Positions 41,752-51,421 of a DNA stretch of 64,000 nucleotides are shown here, piece after piece. Where the stretch lies: assembly GCA_001029295.1 (NCBI GenBank), contig LDXJ01000057.1, positions 62,001-126,000 on the forward strand, read 5' to 3'. The stretch is from Peptococcaceae bacterium CEB3 (lineage in GTDB: Bacteria; Bacillota; Desulfitobacteriia; Desulfitobacteriales; Desulfitobacteriaceae). The position numbers and the translations under genes are program-made. The notes below the pieces were generated by a model. That model was not told the DNA's origin. It saw only the letters and a list, made by a program, of their open reading frames with translations, and did no database searches. Within the stretch, counting starts at the first letter, position 1; each line of letters begins with the position of its first letter.

Positions 41752-42210
41752 ATGGCAGTGTATCAAATTGTTGAAGTTGGGGCGGACGTTTTACGGGAGC
41801 AAGCAAAAGAGATTCCTGAGGTCAATAAAACGATCGAGAAGCTCCTGGATAACTTGGCGGAAACGATGTATGCCGCGGGTAACGGGATCGGCCTGGCGGC
41901 GCCGCAAATCGGGGTTTCCAAACGCGCCATCGTGGTGGACGTGGGGGAGGGTTTGATAGAGCTAGTCAATCCGGTGGTCATCGAGAGTTCCGGGGTATCG
42001 GTGGAAACAGAAGGCTGTCTCAGCGTTCCCGGTGTCAACGGAGACGTGGTGCGGCCGGCCCAGGTACGGGTTCAGGGTTTGGATCGGAAGGGAGAGCCAG
42101 TGGATATTACGACCGACGGATTGCTCGCCCGGGCTTTGCAGCACGAGATAGATCACTTGGAGGGTATTCTTTTTATCGACAAGGCCAAGAAGATTTTCCG
42201 CAGCAAGTAA
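41752..42210 (+). CDS. def: Peptide deformylase
   Basis: 152 aa. Motifs [10 protein letters not shown] (45-54), EGCLSVPG (metal Cys) and HEIDHLEG (metal His pair and catalytic Glu). Removes the formyl group from nascent N-terminal Met. ATG at 41752 with AAGGAGG. Followed by fmt, which makes the formylated initiator tRNA, the usual pair. Confidence 0.97.
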   Translation: MAVYQIVEVGADVLREQAKEIPEVNKTIEKLLDNLAETMYAAGNGIGLAAPQIGVSKRAIVVDVGEGLIELVNPVVIESSGVSVETEGCLSVPGVNGDVVRPAQVRVQGLDRKGEPVDITTDGLLARALQHEIDHLEGILFIDKAKKIFRSK

Positions 42211-42392
42211 GGGGCGATTCCCGCCTCAGCGCGCTGTCGAGCGGTGGTGAGATAAGAACCCCGCAAGAACGCGTGAAGGCATGGTGGGAACAGGGTACGG
42301 GCTTGTGACGCCGGACAAGAGAGTGAAAGGCCGGGAGGAACGAAGGAAGTCTGTTCGACAGTAGATCCCGGAAAGAAAGGGGGGAAAGCCTG

Positions 42393-42428
42393 GTTTCTCG
42401 GAGAGGCCGAGTTTCTCGGAGAAGCCGG
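42393..42428 (+). repeat. 18-bp tandem duplication before fmt
   Basis: GTTTCTCGGAGAGGCCGA is followed directly by GTTTCTCGGAGAAGCCGG, 16 of 18 identical. The GGAGAAG in the second copy is the only ribosome-site candidate for fmt. Confidence 0.8.
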
Positions 42429-42434
42429 GTTGCC

Positions 42435-43487
42435 ATGCGTTTGGTGTTTATGGGGACTCCGGATTTCGCGGTCCCCTCCCTTGAGGCATTGGTGGGGGCC
42501 GGGCATGAGGTCGTCGGGGTATTTACTCAGCCGGACCGCCCGGCGGGCCGGGGACGACAGATGAAAGCCAGTGCGGTGAAAACGGCGGCTCTGGCGTTGG
42601 GGTTGCCGGTCTTTCAGCCGGAACGGGTGAAGACCCCCGAGGCGGTGGCCCAACTTGGCCGCTTAGCGCCGGAGTGCATCGTGGTGGTGGCTTACGGCCA
42701 GATTCTCTCACCCGAGATCCTGGCCTTGCCGCCCAGGGGCTGTGTCAATGTCCACGCCTCTCTTCTGCCGGATTACCGCGGTGCGGCGCCGATTCAATGG
42801 GCGGTGATTCGGGGGGAAAGAGTGACCGGGATTACCACGATGCTGATGAACGAAGGCCTGGATACGGGAGACACGCTCCTGCGGGCAGAATATCCGCTTT
42901 CCGCGGAGACGACCGGTGGTGAGGCCCACGAGGCGCTTGCCCGTTTGGGTGCCAGATTGCTTCTGAAGACGTTGACCAGTTTGGAGGCGGGCACGCTTCA
43001 GCCGGTTCCCCAAAGCGGGCAGGGCAGTTACGCACCCCTTCTCACCCGGAAGGATGAGAAGATCGATTGGGAAGCCGGGTCGTGGGCGATTCACAACCTG
43101 ATCAGAGGCCTTAATCCCTGGCCCGGTGCTTATACCACTTTCCGGGGAGAGGGTCTCAAAGTCTGGCGAAGCTCTCCTCCGCCAGGAGAGAGGTTCCCAG
43201 GAAAAAATTACACAGGGGTCGGGGACAAGCAAAGAGGGAGCGGTCAGCGGGTCGCCGGCTCCGGAAACAGTGACCTAACCTTGACCGAGGTCGCGGGCGG
43301 TGCCGACGGGAGCCTGGGGCATTCGGCGGGCGAGGTTCTGAGAATTGAAGGAGACGGCTTGGCAGTGCGGACGGGTGACGGGTGGCTGAAAATCAGAGAA
43401 GTACAGCCGGCGGGAAAACGCCGGATGCCGGCCCGGGATTTTTGCCTGGGCAGGCATGGGGAAGCGGGAGAGAGGTTGGGTTTGTAA
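42435..43487 (+). CDS. fmt: Methionyl-tRNA formyltransferase
   Basis: 350 aa against about 310-320 usually. MRLVFMGTPDFAVPSLEAL, then SLLPDYRGAAPIQWAVIRGE (catalytic Asn-His-Asp region; HASLLP) and GLDTGDTL. The C-terminal tRNA-binding domain carries a Gly/Ser/Lys-rich insertion (about 254-300) between KVWRSSPP and GEVLRIEGDGLAVRT. Adds formyl to Met-tRNA. Start ATG at 42435 with a rather distant GGAGAAG. Confidence 0.95.
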   Translation: MRLVFMGTPDFAVPSLEALVGAGHEVVGVFTQPDRPAGRGRQMKASAVKTAALALGLPVFQPERVKTPEAVAQLGRLAPECIVVVAYGQILSPEILALPPRGCVNVHASLLPDYRGAAPIQWAVIRGERVTGITTMLMNEGLDTGDTLLRAEYPLSAETTGGEAHEALARLGARLLLKTLTSLEAGTLQPVPQSGQGSYAPLLTRKDEKIDWEAGSWAIHNLIRGLNPWPGAYTTFRGEGLKVWRSSPPPGERFPGKNYTGVGDKQRGSGQRVAGSGNSDLTLTEVAGGADGSLGHSAGEVLRIEGDGLAVRTGDGWLKIREVQPAGKRRMPARDFCLGRHGEAGERLGL

Positions 43488-43517
43488 TTTGTCCTGAGAG
43501 GGAGGATGGATGAGACT

Positions 43518-44207
43518 ATGTTTTTCTACGATCCGACGATGGTTCTGTTGATTCCTGCTATCCTGCTGTCTATCTATGCTCAAGCGAAGATCTCTTCCGC
43601 CTATGGCAAGTACTCGGAAATCCGAGCCCGGAGCGGTCTCAGCGGTGCCCAGGTGGCGCGGGCCATTCTCGGCGGCAACGGCTTGTACGATGTGCGGGTG
43701 GAAGCGGTAGCCGGCCGTTTGTCAGACCATTATGATCCCAGGACGAAGGTTGTGAGTTTGAGTCAGGATGTGTATTCCAGTAACTCCTTGGCGGCGGTGG
43801 CTGTCGCCGCCCATGAGACCGGACACGCTCTCCAGCACGCCCGCGGCTATTTCCCGCTGCAGCTGCGTTCGACTTTTGTTCCGGTGGCCAATTTCGGCAG
43901 CAGTTTGGGGCCGATTCTCATCCTGGTCGGCTTGTTTATGCCGTCTTTCGGCCTCCTGTTGAACGTCGGGATCCTGTTTTTCGCCTTCGCGGTTTTGTTT
44001 CAGCTGATCACTTTGCCGGTGGAGTTTAATGCCAGCCACAGGGCTTTGGCTATGTTGAGCCAGGAAAATCTGGTGGCGGACGACGAAATAAGAGGTGCCC
44101 GTTCGGTCTTGAGCGCGGCGGCTTTGACTTATGTGGCGGCCGCCTTGGCCGCGGTCTTGCAGCTGGCCCGTTTTCTGTTGATCGCGCAGGGGCGCCGGCG
44201 CGACTGA
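43518..44207 (+). CDS. Zinc metallopeptidase (YugP-like)
   Basis: 229 aa from ATG at 43518; an ATG at 43506 abuts GGAGG directly, so is less likely. HEXXH motif AHETGHALQH at about 108-117, N-terminal helix and three C-terminal membrane helices. DUF-type membrane metallopeptidase conserved next to fmt and rsmB in Clostridia; substrate unknown. Confidence 0.9.
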   Translation: MFFYDPTMVLLIPAILLSIYAQAKISSAYGKYSEIRARSGLSGAQVARAILGGNGLYDVRVEAVAGRLSDHYDPRTKVVSLSQDVYSSNSLAAVAVAAHETGHALQHARGYFPLQLRSTFVPVANFGSSLGPILILVGLFMPSFGLLLNVGILFFAFAVLFQLITLPVEFNASHRALAMLSQENLVADDEIRGARSVLSAAALTYVAAALAAVLQLARFLLIAQGRRRD

Positions 44208-44238
44208 GGGTCAAAAGTCTAAGGACAGTGAGGGTTTC

Positions 44239-45630
44239 ATGAGCAAAGGACAAGAGCCGGACGGAGGGCCGGTGAAGCAGAGCCCGCGTTTTCTGGCGGT
44301 GGAGATCCTTTCCCGGGTGGAAGGTGGTGCTTCCTATGCCAATATTCTCCTTCAGCACAATTTGGGAGTTTTAAGTGAGGGCAGGGAGCGCTCCCTGGCG
44401 ACGGTACTCGTCAACGGGTGTCTGAAGCAGCGGCTCACTCTGGATTATGCCCTGCGCCAGCATCTGCGCAAGCCCATGTCAAGTTTGCCGGTGCGGGTTC
44501 GCCAGATCCTGCGCACCGGGGCCTTCCAGCTCCTTTATTTGGACAAAATACCGGGGGCCGTGGCGGTAAGCGAGAGCGTGGAAGTGGCCAAGGCCTTGGA
44601 GCCAAAATTCTCGGCTCTGGTGAACGGTGTTCTGCGCCGGGTTATGGAGACGGGCCGGGACTTGCCGTGGCCGGATGCCATGAGGGAACCGGTGCGCTAT
44701 TTGTCAGTGCGCTATTCGCATCCCGACTGGCTGGTGCGCCGTTGGTGGAAACGCTGGGGGTTCGCGGAAACGGAGGAGCTTCTGCGCCTGGATAACGAGC
44801 CTGCTCCGGTCTGGATCCGGGCTAATCTTTTGCGAACCGGCCGGGAAGGGTTGCGGGAACGGTTGCTTTCGGAAGGAGTGGCAGCTGAGCCGGGGGAGCG
44901 GGTTCCTGAAAGCCTGCGCATTTCCGGCTTCGGGGCTTTGGCTGAGTTGGCTGCGTTTCGGGAAGGGCTTTTCACGGTTCAGGATGAGAGTTCGCAGATG
45001 GTGGCCCATGTGTTGCGGCCGGAGAGCGGGGATGCCGTTCTCGACGCCTGCAGTGCGCCGGGCGGGAAAACGACCCATCTGGCGGAATTCATGCGCAATA
45101 CCGGTTCCATCCTGGCTTTTGATCGGCATGAAGGCAAACTCCGCCTGGTGGAGGAGCTGGCAGGGCGCCTGGGCATCTCCATCATTCACACCTGTCCGGG
45201 GGATGCACGCGAACTGAATGGCGTGGAGGATCGATCTCAGGACAGGGTACTGGTGGACGCGCCCTGTTCCGGCTTGGGAATCCTCAGGCGCAAGGCCGAT
45301 TTGCGCTGGCGCAAGGAGGAGAAGGACATAGAAGCTTTGCCGCAGCTTCAGCTCGCCATCCTGGAGAGAGCCGCGGCCAAAGTGAAGCGTGGGGGGACAT
45401 TGGTCTACTCGACTTGTACCGTGGAGCCCGAGGAAAATTTTGAGGTGGTCAAGGCGTTTCGATCCACTCACGCCGAGTTCGTTCCCGCCGATTTGGCGGA
45501 ACGGCTGCCCTTTTCGTTGCCGGACCCGCGGGATCGGCGCCAGGCGGAGAAGGGCATGCTGCAGCTGCTGCCGCAGAGACACGGGACGGACGGATTTTTC
45601 CTGGCGCAATTTACCAGGCGTGAAGTTTAG
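44239..45630 (+). CDS. rsmB: 16S rRNA m5C967 methyltransferase RsmB
   Basis: 463 aa. N-terminal NusB-like RNA-binding domain (about 14-140), then methyltransferase: DACSAPGGKTTHLAE (SAM loop, about 271-285), DAPCSGLG with one active Cys and STCTVEPEEN with the other. Methylates C967 of 16S rRNA. ATG after GTGAGGG. Member of the fmt-rsmB-rlmN cluster. Confidence 0.95.
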   Translation: MSKGQEPDGGPVKQSPRFLAVEILSRVEGGASYANILLQHNLGVLSEGRERSLATVLVNGCLKQRLTLDYALRQHLRKPMSSLPVRVRQILRTGAFQLLYLDKIPGAVAVSESVEVAKALEPKFSALVNGVLRRVMETGRDLPWPDAMREPVRYLSVRYSHPDWLVRRWWKRWGFAETEELLRLDNEPAPVWIRANLLRTGREGLRERLLSEGVAAEPGERVPESLRISGFGALAELAAFREGLFTVQDESSQMVAHVLRPESGDAVLDACSAPGGKTTHLAEFMRNTGSILAFDRHEGKLRLVEELAGRLGISIIHTCPGDARELNGVEDRSQDRVLVDAPCSGLGILRRKADLRWRKEEKDIEALPQLQLAILERAAAKVKRGGTLVYSTCTVEPEENFEVVKAFRSTHAEFVPADLAERLPFSLPDPRDRRQAEKGMLQLLPQRHGTDGFFLAQFTRREV

Positions 45631-45657
45631 AACGCCGGCGATTGGGTGAATAATACT

Positions 45658-46749
45658 ATGGAACGACATGAACCTCATAGCTGCAACAATGCCGCGGAAG
45701 GACGAGAACTGCGGGGCTGTAAAGAAGAAGAACTGGGCGAAATTTGCCTGGCCAACGATCTGGCGCGTTTCCGGGGCAGTCAGGTCTTCCGCTGGGTCCA
45801 GGAACGTGCTGTGCGAACTTGGGCGGAAATGACGAACATCAGGGAAGCGGACAGAAAACTTTTAAGCGCAGCCCTGGCTCTGCAGCCCTTGGAGCTGCGC
45901 AGGGAGCAGAGGTCGCAAGACGGGACCCGCAAGTATCTTTTCGGTTTGGCGGACGGGGAGAGCATTGAATGCGTGCTTATGGATTATGAGCGCCGGCGGG
46001 CGCGGAACAGGCAGACGGTTTGTGTTTCTACCCAAGTGGGGTGCCCGGTGGGCTGCGCTTTTTGCGCCACCGGTCTCGGCGGTTTCCGCCGCAATCTGAC
46101 GGCGGGGGAGATCACGGGCCAGGTTCTGGAGCTGACCCGTTTGCTGCGGCGGGAGGATGAGGGTTTTCAAGTGACCAATGTGGTCTTCATGGGGATGGGG
46201 GAGCCTTTCCTGAATTATGAGGCGGTGTTAAAGGCTATCGAGATTCTGAACAGTCCTCAGGGGCAGAATATAGGCATGAGGAGGATGACGATCTCGACGA
46301 GCGGGGTGGTGCCTGGGATCCGGCGCTTGGCCAGGGACAACGCCCAGGTCGGCTTGGCTGTCTCTCTGCACGCGGGGACTGATGTCATGAGGGATGTCCT
46401 GGTGCCGATGAACCGGCGTTATCCTTTGGCGGAGCTGCTCGGGGCTTGTCGGGAGTACAGCGAAACGAGCGGCCGCCGGGTTACTTTCGAGGTGGCTTTG
46501 ACGGAGAAAACGGCCAATAAACAGGAGGCGTCTGCGGTGGCCAAACTTTTGCGAGGAATGTTGGCTCATGTTAACCTGATTCCGGTGAACCCGGTGGCGG
46601 AAACAGGGATGAAACGGCCGACGGAGGAGCGAATAACGGAGTTCGCCGGAGTCTTGACCAAGGCGGGAATCCCGGTCAGCGTCCGGGAGGAACGCGGGAC
46701 AGATATTGAAGCGGCCTGTGGTCAACTGAGGCGGCGTTATGGGGAGTGA
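45658..46749 (+). CDS. rlmN: Dual-specificity rRNA/tRNA A2503/A37 methyltransferase RlmN
   Basis: 363 aa radical-SAM enzyme. Cluster motif CPVGCAFCATG (about 122-132), GMGEPFLNYEAV, and a late catalytic Cys in IEAACGQLRR. Makes m2A in 23S rRNA and tRNA. ATG at 45658 with GGGTGA; a GTG at 45646 is possible. Its end overlaps possible earlier starts of the FHA gene. Confidence 0.95.
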   Translation: MERHEPHSCNNAAEGRELRGCKEEELGEICLANDLARFRGSQVFRWVQERAVRTWAEMTNIREADRKLLSAALALQPLELRREQRSQDGTRKYLFGLADGESIECVLMDYERRRARNRQTVCVSTQVGCPVGCAFCATGLGGFRRNLTAGEITGQVLELTRLLRREDEGFQVTNVVFMGMGEPFLNYEAVLKAIEILNSPQGQNIGMRRMTISTSGVVPGIRRLARDNAQVGLAVSLHAGTDVMRDVLVPMNRRYPLAELLGACREYSETSGRRVTFEVALTEKTANKQEASAVAKLLRGMLAHVNLIPVNPVAETGMKRPTEERITEFAGVLTKAGIPVSVREERGTDIEAACGQLRRRYGE

Positions 46750-46756
46750 AACGGAA

Positions 46757-47536
46757 ATGAGTCTTTTGGCTCGTTTTGAAGCGGTGGCGGAGAAGCTGTT
46801 TACCGGAGCGTTCAAGAAGAACTCCGCCCGCTTGCAGCCGGTCGAGATCGCCAAAGAACTGGTCAAAGTGATGTTGAAGCACAAACAGGTCAGCGTTTCA
46901 GCCGTATATGTGCCCAATGTCTACCGGGTTTTTCTCCATTCCGGCGACTGGAGCCCTTTAGCGACTTTTGGCGACGCACTTTTACTGGAACTCTCGAAAT
47001 ATCTGTACCAGGAAGGGGAGAGGTATGGTTGTACCTTTCTGACGAAGCCTGCCATTGAATTGCATGAGGATGATACGGTGAACCCCAGGGAAATGTTTAT
47101 TGAGGCTGACTTTGATGATTCAATTGTCGTAGATTGGGGAGATGAGGCACCTGAGGCGGACGAGGAAGAAGACTGGCGCGAACAAACAAGTATTTTCCGG
47201 GAAGAAGTCAAGACAAACTTGCCTTCAGCCTCTCAATCCGGCAGGAATCCGGCTTATTATCTCGAAGTAATTGAAGGACCGGATGCCACCCATATTTTTC
47301 CTGTGCCCCAAGAGGTGTTTTATCTGGGGCGCCATTCGCAGTGCCAAATCGTCCTCCATGACGCGGAGGTTTCCAGGAGGCACCTGAAGGTGACGGAGGA
47401 GGAGCAAGGCTGGCTGTTGGATGATCTGGGCAGTACGAATGGGACTTGGGTGAACGACGAAAGGATCACGCGGCGGCTGGTTACACCTGGGGAAAAGATT
47501 CGTCTCGGGCAAACGGTTGTCGTGATTCATCGCTAG
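46757..47536 (+). CDS. FhaA-like protein: DUF3662 plus FHA domain
   Basis: 259 aa. N-terminal DUF3662 domain (about 1-110), acidic linker (DEAPEADEEEDW), C-terminal FHA domain YLGRHSQCQIVLHDAEVSRRHL ... LGSTNGTWVNDERI (about 190-245), which binds phosphothreonine. ATG at 46757 with GGGGAGTGA. A likely reader of PrkC phosphorylation; in the FhaA-FhaB-phosphatase-FtsW-PBP-kinase cluster known from Gram-positives for growth and division control. Confidence 0.93.
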   Translation: MSLLARFEAVAEKLFTGAFKKNSARLQPVEIAKELVKVMLKHKQVSVSAVYVPNVYRVFLHSGDWSPLATFGDALLLELSKYLYQEGERYGCTFLTKPAIELHEDDTVNPREMFIEADFDDSIVVDWGDEAPEADEEEDWREQTSIFREEVKTNLPSASQSGRNPAYYLEVIEGPDATHIFPVPQEVFYLGRHSQCQIVLHDAEVSRRHLKVTEEEQGWLLDDLGSTNGTWVNDERITRRLVTPGEKIRLGQTVVVIHR

Positions 47537-47564
47537 GTGGTCAAAGAATTCCCGGAGGTAGGAT

Positions 47565-48017
47565 ATGCAAGCCATTCTTATCATTGGGCGGCTCCTGTTT
47601 GTGGCCCTGATTTACCTTTTTCTTTTCCGCATTTTGACGGTCTTAATTGCCGATTTACAGGTCAAAGGGCTGTTCCGTCCGCGCGAAAAGGAATTTGGGC
47701 AGTTGGAGGTGCTCAACGGCACGGAAACTCTGCCGAAGGGGAGGCGTTTCCGGGTCGACAACCGGGGGTTAAGCGTGGGACGCGGCAAAAACAACGATAT
47801 TATCATGCCGGATCATTTTGTTTCTCTCGACCACGCGGTTTTTCGCCGACAGAAGGGAGTGACGATGCTGGAGGATCTGGGCAGTACGAACGGGACGTGG
47901 GTGAACGGAGAACGTATTAATACCCCCGTGCAGCTCGTTATTGGGGATTATGTGAAAATAGGAAGTATTACGTTCCAATACACGAGGTGGCAAAATGAGA
48001 ATTCTAAGTTGCAGTGA
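47565..48017 (+). CDS. FhaB-like membrane FHA-domain protein
   Basis: 150 aa. One N-terminal membrane helix (about 4-24), then FHA: SVGRGKNNDIIMPDHFVSLDHAVF and LGSTNGTWVNGERI. ATG after GGAGGTAGGAT. The last 23 bp overlap the phosphatase gene. It probably recruits phosphorylated partners to the membrane. Confidence 0.92.
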   Translation: MQAILIIGRLLFVALIYLFLFRILTVLIADLQVKGLFRPREKEFGQLEVLNGTETLPKGRRFRVDNRGLSVGRGKNNDIIMPDHFVSLDHAVFRRQKGVTMLEDLGSTNGTWVNGERINTPVQLVIGDYVKIGSITFQYTRWQNENSKLQ

Positions 48018-48714
48018 AACCGGCCTTGTGCGCAAAAACAATGAAGACGCCTATCTGGTTCTCCAAGACCGCGGCCTTCTGGCCGTGGCGGACGGGATGG
48101 GCGGGCATCTGGCGGGAGAGGTCGCGGCCAGAATGGCTTTGGCCCAGCTGGCCAAGTCAGCCGCCGAGTTGGACACCCTCGAGCGGGATACCCTCGGCGA
48201 TTGGTTGCAGCGGAGTTTAACCCAAGCCAACAGGGTGGTGTACGCGTCTTCCCTGGCCAGTCCGGAGAGAAGAGGAATGGGTACGACCCTGACGGCTCTT
48301 CTCATTCAAAGGCAAGAGGCTCTCATCGCGCATGTGGGAGACAGCCGGGCGTATTTGTGGCGGGGCGGTGAACTCATAGCCTTGACTGATGATCATTCAT
48401 TGGTGGGTGAGCTTTTGCGTCTGGGGCAGATTTCACCGGAGGAGGCGGAGAAGCATCCGAAACGCAATATGATCATGCGGGCCGTGGGAGCGGCCGAAGA
48501 GATCCGGATTGATCTGCGCAAAGTTGATACTCAGGCTCGGGACGTCTTCCTCCTCTGCACGGATGGGTTTTCCGACGTGGTGAAGGAGGAAGAAGTGCGT
48601 GACGAACTGGCGACGGAACGTTCCTGGGAAGGACATTTGGAGGCCTGGCGCCGGCTGGTGCTGGAGCGGGGCGCACCGGACAACTTCACGCTGCTCTGCT
48701 GTGTTTTGGACTAG
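47995..48714 (+). CDS. prpC: PP2C-family Ser/Thr protein phosphatase
   Basis: 239 aa. Metal motifs RKNNEDAYL, VADGMGGHLAGE, GDSRAYLW, CTDGFSDVV and PDNFT are all present and in order. Reverses PrkC-type phosphorylation. ATG inside the fhaB end after GAGGTGG, so coupled. Confidence 0.95.
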   Translation: MRILSCSETGLVRKNNEDAYLVLQDRGLLAVADGMGGHLAGEVAARMALAQLAKSAAELDTLERDTLGDWLQRSLTQANRVVYASSLASPERRGMGTTLTALLIQRQEALIAHVGDSRAYLWRGGELIALTDDHSLVGELLRLGQISPEEAEKHPKRNMIMRAVGAAEEIRIDLRKVDTQARDVFLLCTDGFSDVVKEEEVRDELATERSWEGHLEAWRRLVLERGAPDNFTLLCCVLD

Positions 48715-48729
48715 GGGCGGTTGAGGTTT

Positions 48730-50013
48730 ATGAAAACAAAATTCAGCTTGCGGTTGATCATATTCGCTATATTGTGGCTGGGGCTGGGTGTGCTGCACTT
48801 GGAAGGAAAGCTGGATCCCCGCCTGCTCGCTCCGGCGGGAGCGTTTACTTTGCTGGTGGCGGTGGGGGCCGTTCTGGAACGAGTGACCCGATACCGGGGT
48901 GATCCTTTTATCCTGCCGACGGTGGAGGCCATTGTCAGCGTGGGGGTTGTTTTCTTGGCCCGGATCCGTCCGGACCTGGCTTTGCACCAACTGTGGTGGG
49001 CGATGGCCGGTTTGGTGCTCTACTATCTTTTACTCTGGGGCCTGCGCGATTACCGGCGCCTGGGCAATCTTCAGTACTTCTGGGGTTTGGCGGCCGTGGG
49101 GCTTCTGGTTGTGACACTCTTGTTCGGTGTGACTTCCGGCGGCGCGACCAGCTGGCTGCGCTTGGGTCCGTTTACGGTTGAGCCGGAAGAATTGGTCAAA
49201 GTGGCTCTGCTCCTGTTCCTGGCGTCTTACCTGGGAGAGCATGAGACCCTCTTAAGGGTGGGGACTGTTCAGTTAGGGAGGATTTCCGTCCCGGATGTCC
49301 GGACGCTCGGCCCTTTCCTGCTAATGGCGGCTTTTTCCCTGGGTCTCTTGGCGGCTCAGAAAAGTTTGGGCACGGCCCTGGTGTTTTACGCTCTTTTTGT
49401 CCTGTTGCTCTATGCGGTGACGGATCGGGCTCTCTACCTGGGGGTGTCCATTCCCGTCTTTCTCCTGACCGGTTGGCTCGGGTACACGCTCTTCGGACAT
49501 GTCCGGGTCAGGGTGGAGGCCTGGCTCAATCCCTGGCGGGATATCGCGGGAGGCGGGTACCAGATCGCGCAATCCCTATTCGCCATAGCCGGGGGCGGGG
49601 TACTGGGGACGGGGCTGGGGAACGGGATCGCGGCTTTTCAGGTTCCGGCGGTCAGCACGGATTTCATTTTCGCGGCGATTGCCGAGGAGTTGGGATTTGT
49701 GGGAGCCATGGCCGTCATCTGTCTGTTTTTAATCGTGGTCCTCAGGGCTTTTTCGATCAGCATGAAGGCTTCGGACCACTTTGGTCAGATTTTGGCGGCG
49801 GGGATCGGGATCCTCATCGGCACGGAATCCCTGGTGATTTTGACCGGGGTGACGAAGCTCTTGCCGTTGACCGGGATTCCGCTGCCCTGGATTAGCTACG
49901 GAGGGAGCTCCATGCTCGTGCATTTTCTGCTGCTCGGGTTGTTGAGCCGTATTTCGCAGGCGGAAAGCAAAAACTCCCTGGCCGAGGCCAAAGGGAGGGA
50001 GTATGCCACATGA
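48730..50013 (+). CDS. ftsW: FtsW/RodA/SpoVE family peptidoglycan polymerase
   Basis: 427 aa, about ten membrane helices. Conserved end WISYGGSSMLVHFLLLGLL and GTGLGNG, AEELGFVG motifs of SEDS glycosyltransferases. Polymerises lipid II together with the class B PBP encoded next (start overlaps its stop by 4 bp). Whether it serves division, elongation or sporulation cannot be told; the symbol is a family name. ATG at 48730. Confidence 0.92.
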   Translation: MKTKFSLRLIIFAILWLGLGVLHLEGKLDPRLLAPAGAFTLLVAVGAVLERVTRYRGDPFILPTVEAIVSVGVVFLARIRPDLALHQLWWAMAGLVLYYLLLWGLRDYRRLGNLQYFWGLAAVGLLVVTLLFGVTSGGATSWLRLGPFTVEPEELVKVALLLFLASYLGEHETLLRVGTVQLGRISVPDVRTLGPFLLMAAFSLGLLAAQKSLGTALVFYALFVLLLYAVTDRALYLGVSIPVFLLTGWLGYTLFGHVRVRVEAWLNPWRDIAGGGYQIAQSLFAIAGGGVLGTGLGNGIAAFQVPAVSTDFIFAAIAEELGFVGAMAVICLFLIVVLRAFSISMKASDHFGQILAAGIGILIGTESLVILTGVTKLLPLTGIPLPWISYGGSSMLVHFLLLGLLSRISQAESKNSLAEAKGREYAT

Positions 50014-51416
50014 TGCACGGTCTGCGGCGAGTGGCTTTGGGTTTGACTTTCAGTTTTTTAATCCTCGGCTTGGGGCTGGTTTATTGGCAGGTGGTCCGCG
50101 CTCAGGTTTTGTTGGAGAATCCGGCCAACCGGCGTTTTATCGTTTTGGAGCAGAGGATTGAACGGGGAGGAATTTTCGACCGGAACGGCGAAATATTAGC
50201 GCAGAGTGTGCTTAAGGCAGGGAAGAAGGTGCGGGTTTATCCCAAAGGCGCAGAGTTTGAGCCTGCGGTAGGTTATGCCACCCTTTTGCATGGGTCAGCC
50301 GGCCTGGAAGGCGCTTTGGCTGATTGGCTCCTGGGGATGAGCAACGAGACCCTGACCCAGCAGGTTCGGCGGACATTTCAACTGCCCCGCCAGGGAGACG
50401 ATGTGGTTCTGACCTTGGACGGCAAGTTGCAGCAGATTGCTTATGACGGCTTGCAAGGGAAAGCCGGGGCGGCGGTGGCGATTGATCCGCGCACCGGGGA
50501 GGTTCTGGCTTTGGCCAGTCAGCCCAGTTTTGATCCGAATGATCTGGACCGCAATTGGCCGGCGATTGTCTCGGAGAGCGGCAGCCCTTTGAGCAATCAC
50601 GCCTTTTCCCTGTTTCCGCCGGGTTCCACTTTCAAGGTTGTGACGTCTCTGGATCTGTTCAGGGCCGGCCTGAATACATCCCAACTCTACGACTGCACCG
50701 GCCAAACGATTGTTGACGGGCAATATATCCCGGAGCAAAATCATGAGGCCCACGGCTGGGTGAATTACAATCTGGCTTTGGCCGATTCCTGCAATACTTA
50801 TTTTGCGACTTTTGCCAATCAGGCCGGTCCGGCCAACTTTTTGGCCGCGGCTAAAGCTTTTGGTTTCGGACAACAGATACCTCTCGAATTGGATGTGCCC
50901 ATGAGCAGACTGACCAAGCAGGCGGCCCTGCCGGCGAAGCTGCCGGAGTCCCTGCTCCCGTCCAGTGCCTTCGGCCAGGGTCAGGTCATGGTGAGTCCAT
51001 TTCAGATGGCACTGATTACCGCTTGCATCGCCGACCATGGGGTGATGATGAAGCCCCACCTGGTGGACCGGGTTTTAGCTCCGGGGGGACAGGTTGTTTA
51101 TACGGTACCCACGGAACCTTGGTTACATGTCATGAGCAAAGAAGAGGCGGACAAGATCACCAGCGCGATGATCACGGCCGTCAACGAGGGCACGGCCGCT
51201 CCCGGGGCTTTGCCCGGCGTCCAAGTGGCGGCGAAGACCGGTTCGGCCGAACCGGGGGGGAATGTTCCCACCCACGCCTGGTATATTGCCTTTGCCCCCG
51301 CGGATAAACCGACCATTGCGGTTGCGGTTCTGGTCCAGAACGGTGGGACGGGGGGAGGGGCCGCAGCCCCGATAGCCCGCAGGATTATTAAAGCCGCATT
51401 AAGCGAAAGCAGGTGA
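50010..51416 (+). CDS. pbpA: Class B penicillin-binding protein (PbpA-like transpeptidase)
   Basis: 468 aa. Membrane anchor (about 8-28), dimerisation region with QRIERGGIFDRNGEILAQS, transpeptidase with PPGSTFK (active Ser, about 205-211), SCN triad and AKTGSAEP (KTG). Crosslinks peptidoglycan with the SEDS partner upstream. Smaller than most class B PBPs (no long N-terminal module). Confidence 0.93.
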   Translation: MMHGLRRVALGLTFSFLILGLGLVYWQVVRAQVLLENPANRRFIVLEQRIERGGIFDRNGEILAQSVLKAGKKVRVYPKGAEFEPAVGYATLLHGSAGLEGALADWLLGMSNETLTQQVRRTFQLPRQGDDVVLTLDGKLQQIAYDGLQGKAGAAVAIDPRTGEVLALASQPSFDPNDLDRNWPAIVSESGSPLSNHAFSLFPPGSTFKVVTSLDLFRAGLNTSQLYDCTGQTIVDGQYIPEQNHEAHGWVNYNLALADSCNTYFATFANQAGPANFLAAAKAFGFGQQIPLELDVPMSRLTKQAALPAKLPESLLPSSAFGQGQVMVSPFQMALITACIADHGVMMKPHLVDRVLAPGGQVVYTVPTEPWLHVMSKEEADKITSAMITAVNEGTAAPGALPGVQVAAKTGSAEPGGNVPTHAWYIAFAPADKPTIAVAVLVQNGGTGGGAAAPIARRIIKAALSESR

Positions 51417-51421
51417 AGAAT

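Noticed and set aside
44704-45678. 324-codon minus-strand frame
   Set aside because: Antisense to rsmB, which is clearly the gene.
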